Made by a program: the position numbers and the translations under genes
Assembly (NCBI GenBank): GCA_029783825.1
Contig: JAREIK010010172.1
Span: forward strand, 21,218-85,217
DNA: 64,000 bases
Source of the DNA: Sapria himalayana
Lineage: Eukaryota; Streptophyta; Magnoliopsida; Malpighiales; Rafflesiaceae
Direction: 5' to 3'
In this document: positions 62,110 to 64,000 of the stretch, in pieces
Numbering within the stretch: the stretch's first letter is position 1
Layout of the letters: every line of letters begins with the position of its first letter
The notes under the pieces: model-generated
Database searches by the model: none
Told to the model about the DNA's origin: nothing
Seen by the model: only the letters and a program-made list of their open reading frames with translations

Positions 62110-63420
62110 TTTAGTACGATTACTAGGGATTGTTTATTTGATTATAATTTTATTAGTCAATTTAAGTTGACATAACTATCATTGAAAATTGATAATAATG
62201 TTACTAGTTGTTTAGATACAATTATTACAAAATGTTTGTATTATGTTGTTTTTATTTTTATTTTTATTTTTTTTATTTTGTTTTGTAGACACTACTACAC
62301 GAGTAAATTATATGACTAAGTAAGCACATCTAGTTTTAGAAATTGAGAGAACGATGAAAGCACTATTGAGATAGAAAGCTGAGAGAGAACATATTGAGGG
62401 AATTAGTAGTAAAATAGACCTATAAGGTGGTGGAGTAAAAAATTGTTCAACATCATAATCTTCATCATACTTTGGTGATTATTGACTGTCAACTATGATG
62501 GATAAGTACTCTAGAATTTGAATGTAACTTATCCAAGTGAATAATTTTGAGTTGAAACTAAGTCTAATAGGTGTGGTGTAATAATATTAGTATAATGGAA
62601 GAATATTAGAGATCTAAATAATCACATTATAACTTTATTGTAGTTATTTGACATGGTGAAGATAAATAGAGTTAGCCCAAATAAGATACAATTACAACTC
62701 TTTACATTTTCCTTGAGAAACAAAGCCTAAAGTTTGTTCTAGTGTTTTCTATAAGCTCGAAAAGTTGGTACGAACTTATTAAACCTTTCTTATTACGTTT
62801 TTCCCACTTCAAATCACCTCTCAACTATGAGGAGATATAATTCAATTCAGATAAAAGGAATAAAAGATGTTATATGATACTTAGGATTGATTCAAAGAGC
62901 TTTTTATGAGATGTTTGTAACATAGATAATTCGATGAACTAAACTAAATGATGAGATATAATATTGATGTATTCATGAATGGTTCTATGATAACAAGTCT
63001 TCTAGGGAAGCAAACTATCTATTTAAAAAACTTGTAAAAAATAACTTTCAATCTCTGAATATTGAGTATTCGAAAAGAGACAAGTTAGAGTATTGAAGAA
63101 GATAAATTGGTAGACATCAAAGCAAACATGGATGTATTTTTCAAAAAGTTTGTAGCCCAAAATACGAAGCGACTAAGTGTGGGAGAAATTTTTATTTTAG
63201 AATAACATGAAAAAAAAATTTTGACCCCATATATCAAGTGAAGGAAACCATAATTTTGCAAAATAATTGGTATGTATTTTGACCTAACAAGAATGACCTA
63301 ACACACTACTATCCAAATGTGAATATTTATGAAAGATTATATATGTGAGTTATGAGAATGTGCAACAGAACATAGGTAAATTTCAGCATAATTTTGGGAA
63401 TAACTCAATGTGTTATTAAT
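62110..63420 (+). pseudogene. Primer-binding site and gag remnant of Athila-like copy 8
   Basis: The primer-binding site TTTAGTACGATTACTAGGGA (62,110-62,129) and leader attagtcaatttaagttgac precede gag. From about 62,690 broken frames give a FPLRNKA piece, then WYELIKPFLLRFFPL, matching the Athila gag blocks PFSLRDKAxxWL and WxELxxKFLxKFFP. Then come FKELFMRC and MNGSMITSLLGKQT, equivalent to FYNGLxxxTR. Identifiable gag ends near 63,200. Only a copy of gag is present before the window ends. Inactive. Confidence 0.65.
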
Positions 63421-64000
63421 TTAATGCAGCCTCATGCTCAAATTTTAACTACCCAAAGGGATATTATATTTATCACTAAAAGAGAATATACTCGACTTGC
63501 TGTCAAAGACAAAGAATAGAAATTATATTCAATAAAACCAAATAGATCAAATTAAAATAAGGATAGAACACATGAATGTGGTGATAAATATCATTGTGAA
63601 TCAACTTAGAAAAATAGCATTCTCCTTGAAAGCTCTAGCAAAAGATGATGTGGTATTTTCCAAAGTAATGATACTTCTAAAACTCATTATGCAACTCATG
63701 CTACCAATTGGGCAAATGCTCTTCCACAGTTGTGATTCAGAAGATGAAAGAGCAACAAAACAACAAACAAAAACAAATATATATATATATATATCCAATC
63801 CACAATCCAACCACGGTAGAATCAAAAGAAAAACAAAAATAGAAAACTAGAAATAACGTGGGTCACTAGTCGCTCAGTACGACTAGCTACATCCACCAGA
63901 AAATACTTATGCATTACAGATTAAACCAAAATATCTTACAGTATATGTAGCACATAGATAGTCATGATAATCACGTAGAGAGAGAGCGAGAATATATGAA
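63421..64000. other. Right edge of window, no certain feature
   Basis: The plus-strand frame 63,572-63,850 (92 residues) has no recognisable motif and ends in an at run (63,778-63,794). Its antisense frame is a shadow. The last 150 bases have slightly higher GC and a gagagagagcgag run near 63,979. This may be further retroelement interior, but I cannot show it. Confidence 0.4.

Overview
The window looks like intergenic, repeat-dominated nuclear DNA of a flowering plant. The evidence is one intact plant-type pentatricopeptide-repeat (PPR) gene with a single uninterrupted reading frame, surrounded by decayed Ty1/copia, Ty3 and hAT elements of plant type. Base composition is very AT-rich and most old copies show C-to-T / G-to-A decay, as expected for long-methylated plant DNA. 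I cannot name the species. I saw no bacterial-type operon, rRNA, tRNA or CRISPR array. Layout: (1) 1-4,435: minus-strand remnants of a Ty3 element (gag, primer-binding site, LTR), interrupted by a hAT-type fragment and followed by a copia integrase remnant. (2) 4,438-15,185: a ~10.7 kb AT-rich minisatellite. Its basic unit is 8 bp; it changes stepwise along its length into 16-bp and 32-bp composite units and holds one ~210 bp island of a different repeat. (3) 15,186-26,840: hAT fragments, a copia gag-pol pseudogene, a hAT 5' end, and a near-perfect ~226-bp hairpin at 23,426-23,651. (4) 26,840-29,510: the only convincing host gene, an E-class PPR protein on the minus strand. It is flanked downstream by a ~31-bp imperfect repeat and upstream by a short-unit repeat array that supplies its first ATG. 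(5) 29,600-33,471: a non-autonomous hAT element, then a minus-strand hAT remnant split by a 1.42 kb solo LTR. (6) 33,472-63,420: repeated copies in both orientations of one long-LTR Ty3 family. I call it Athila-like from its primer-binding site, which fits the 3' end of tRNA-Asp, and from gag. It is punctuated by a 1.48 kb copia-like solo LTR (38,084-39,559) and an essentially complete but pseudogenised hAT transposon with 8-bp target duplications (55,844-59,201). Most of the window is therefore a layered record of insertions: Athila-like elements first, then hAT and solo LTRs into them. Several nested insertions can be checked against uninterrupted paralogous copies inside the same window. 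The least explained features are the graded AT minisatellite, the long hairpin, the LTR-internal imperfect repeat built on gtcatgac-like words, and the head-to-head LTR pair at 46,690-51,140. I found no evidence for a new protein-coding system.
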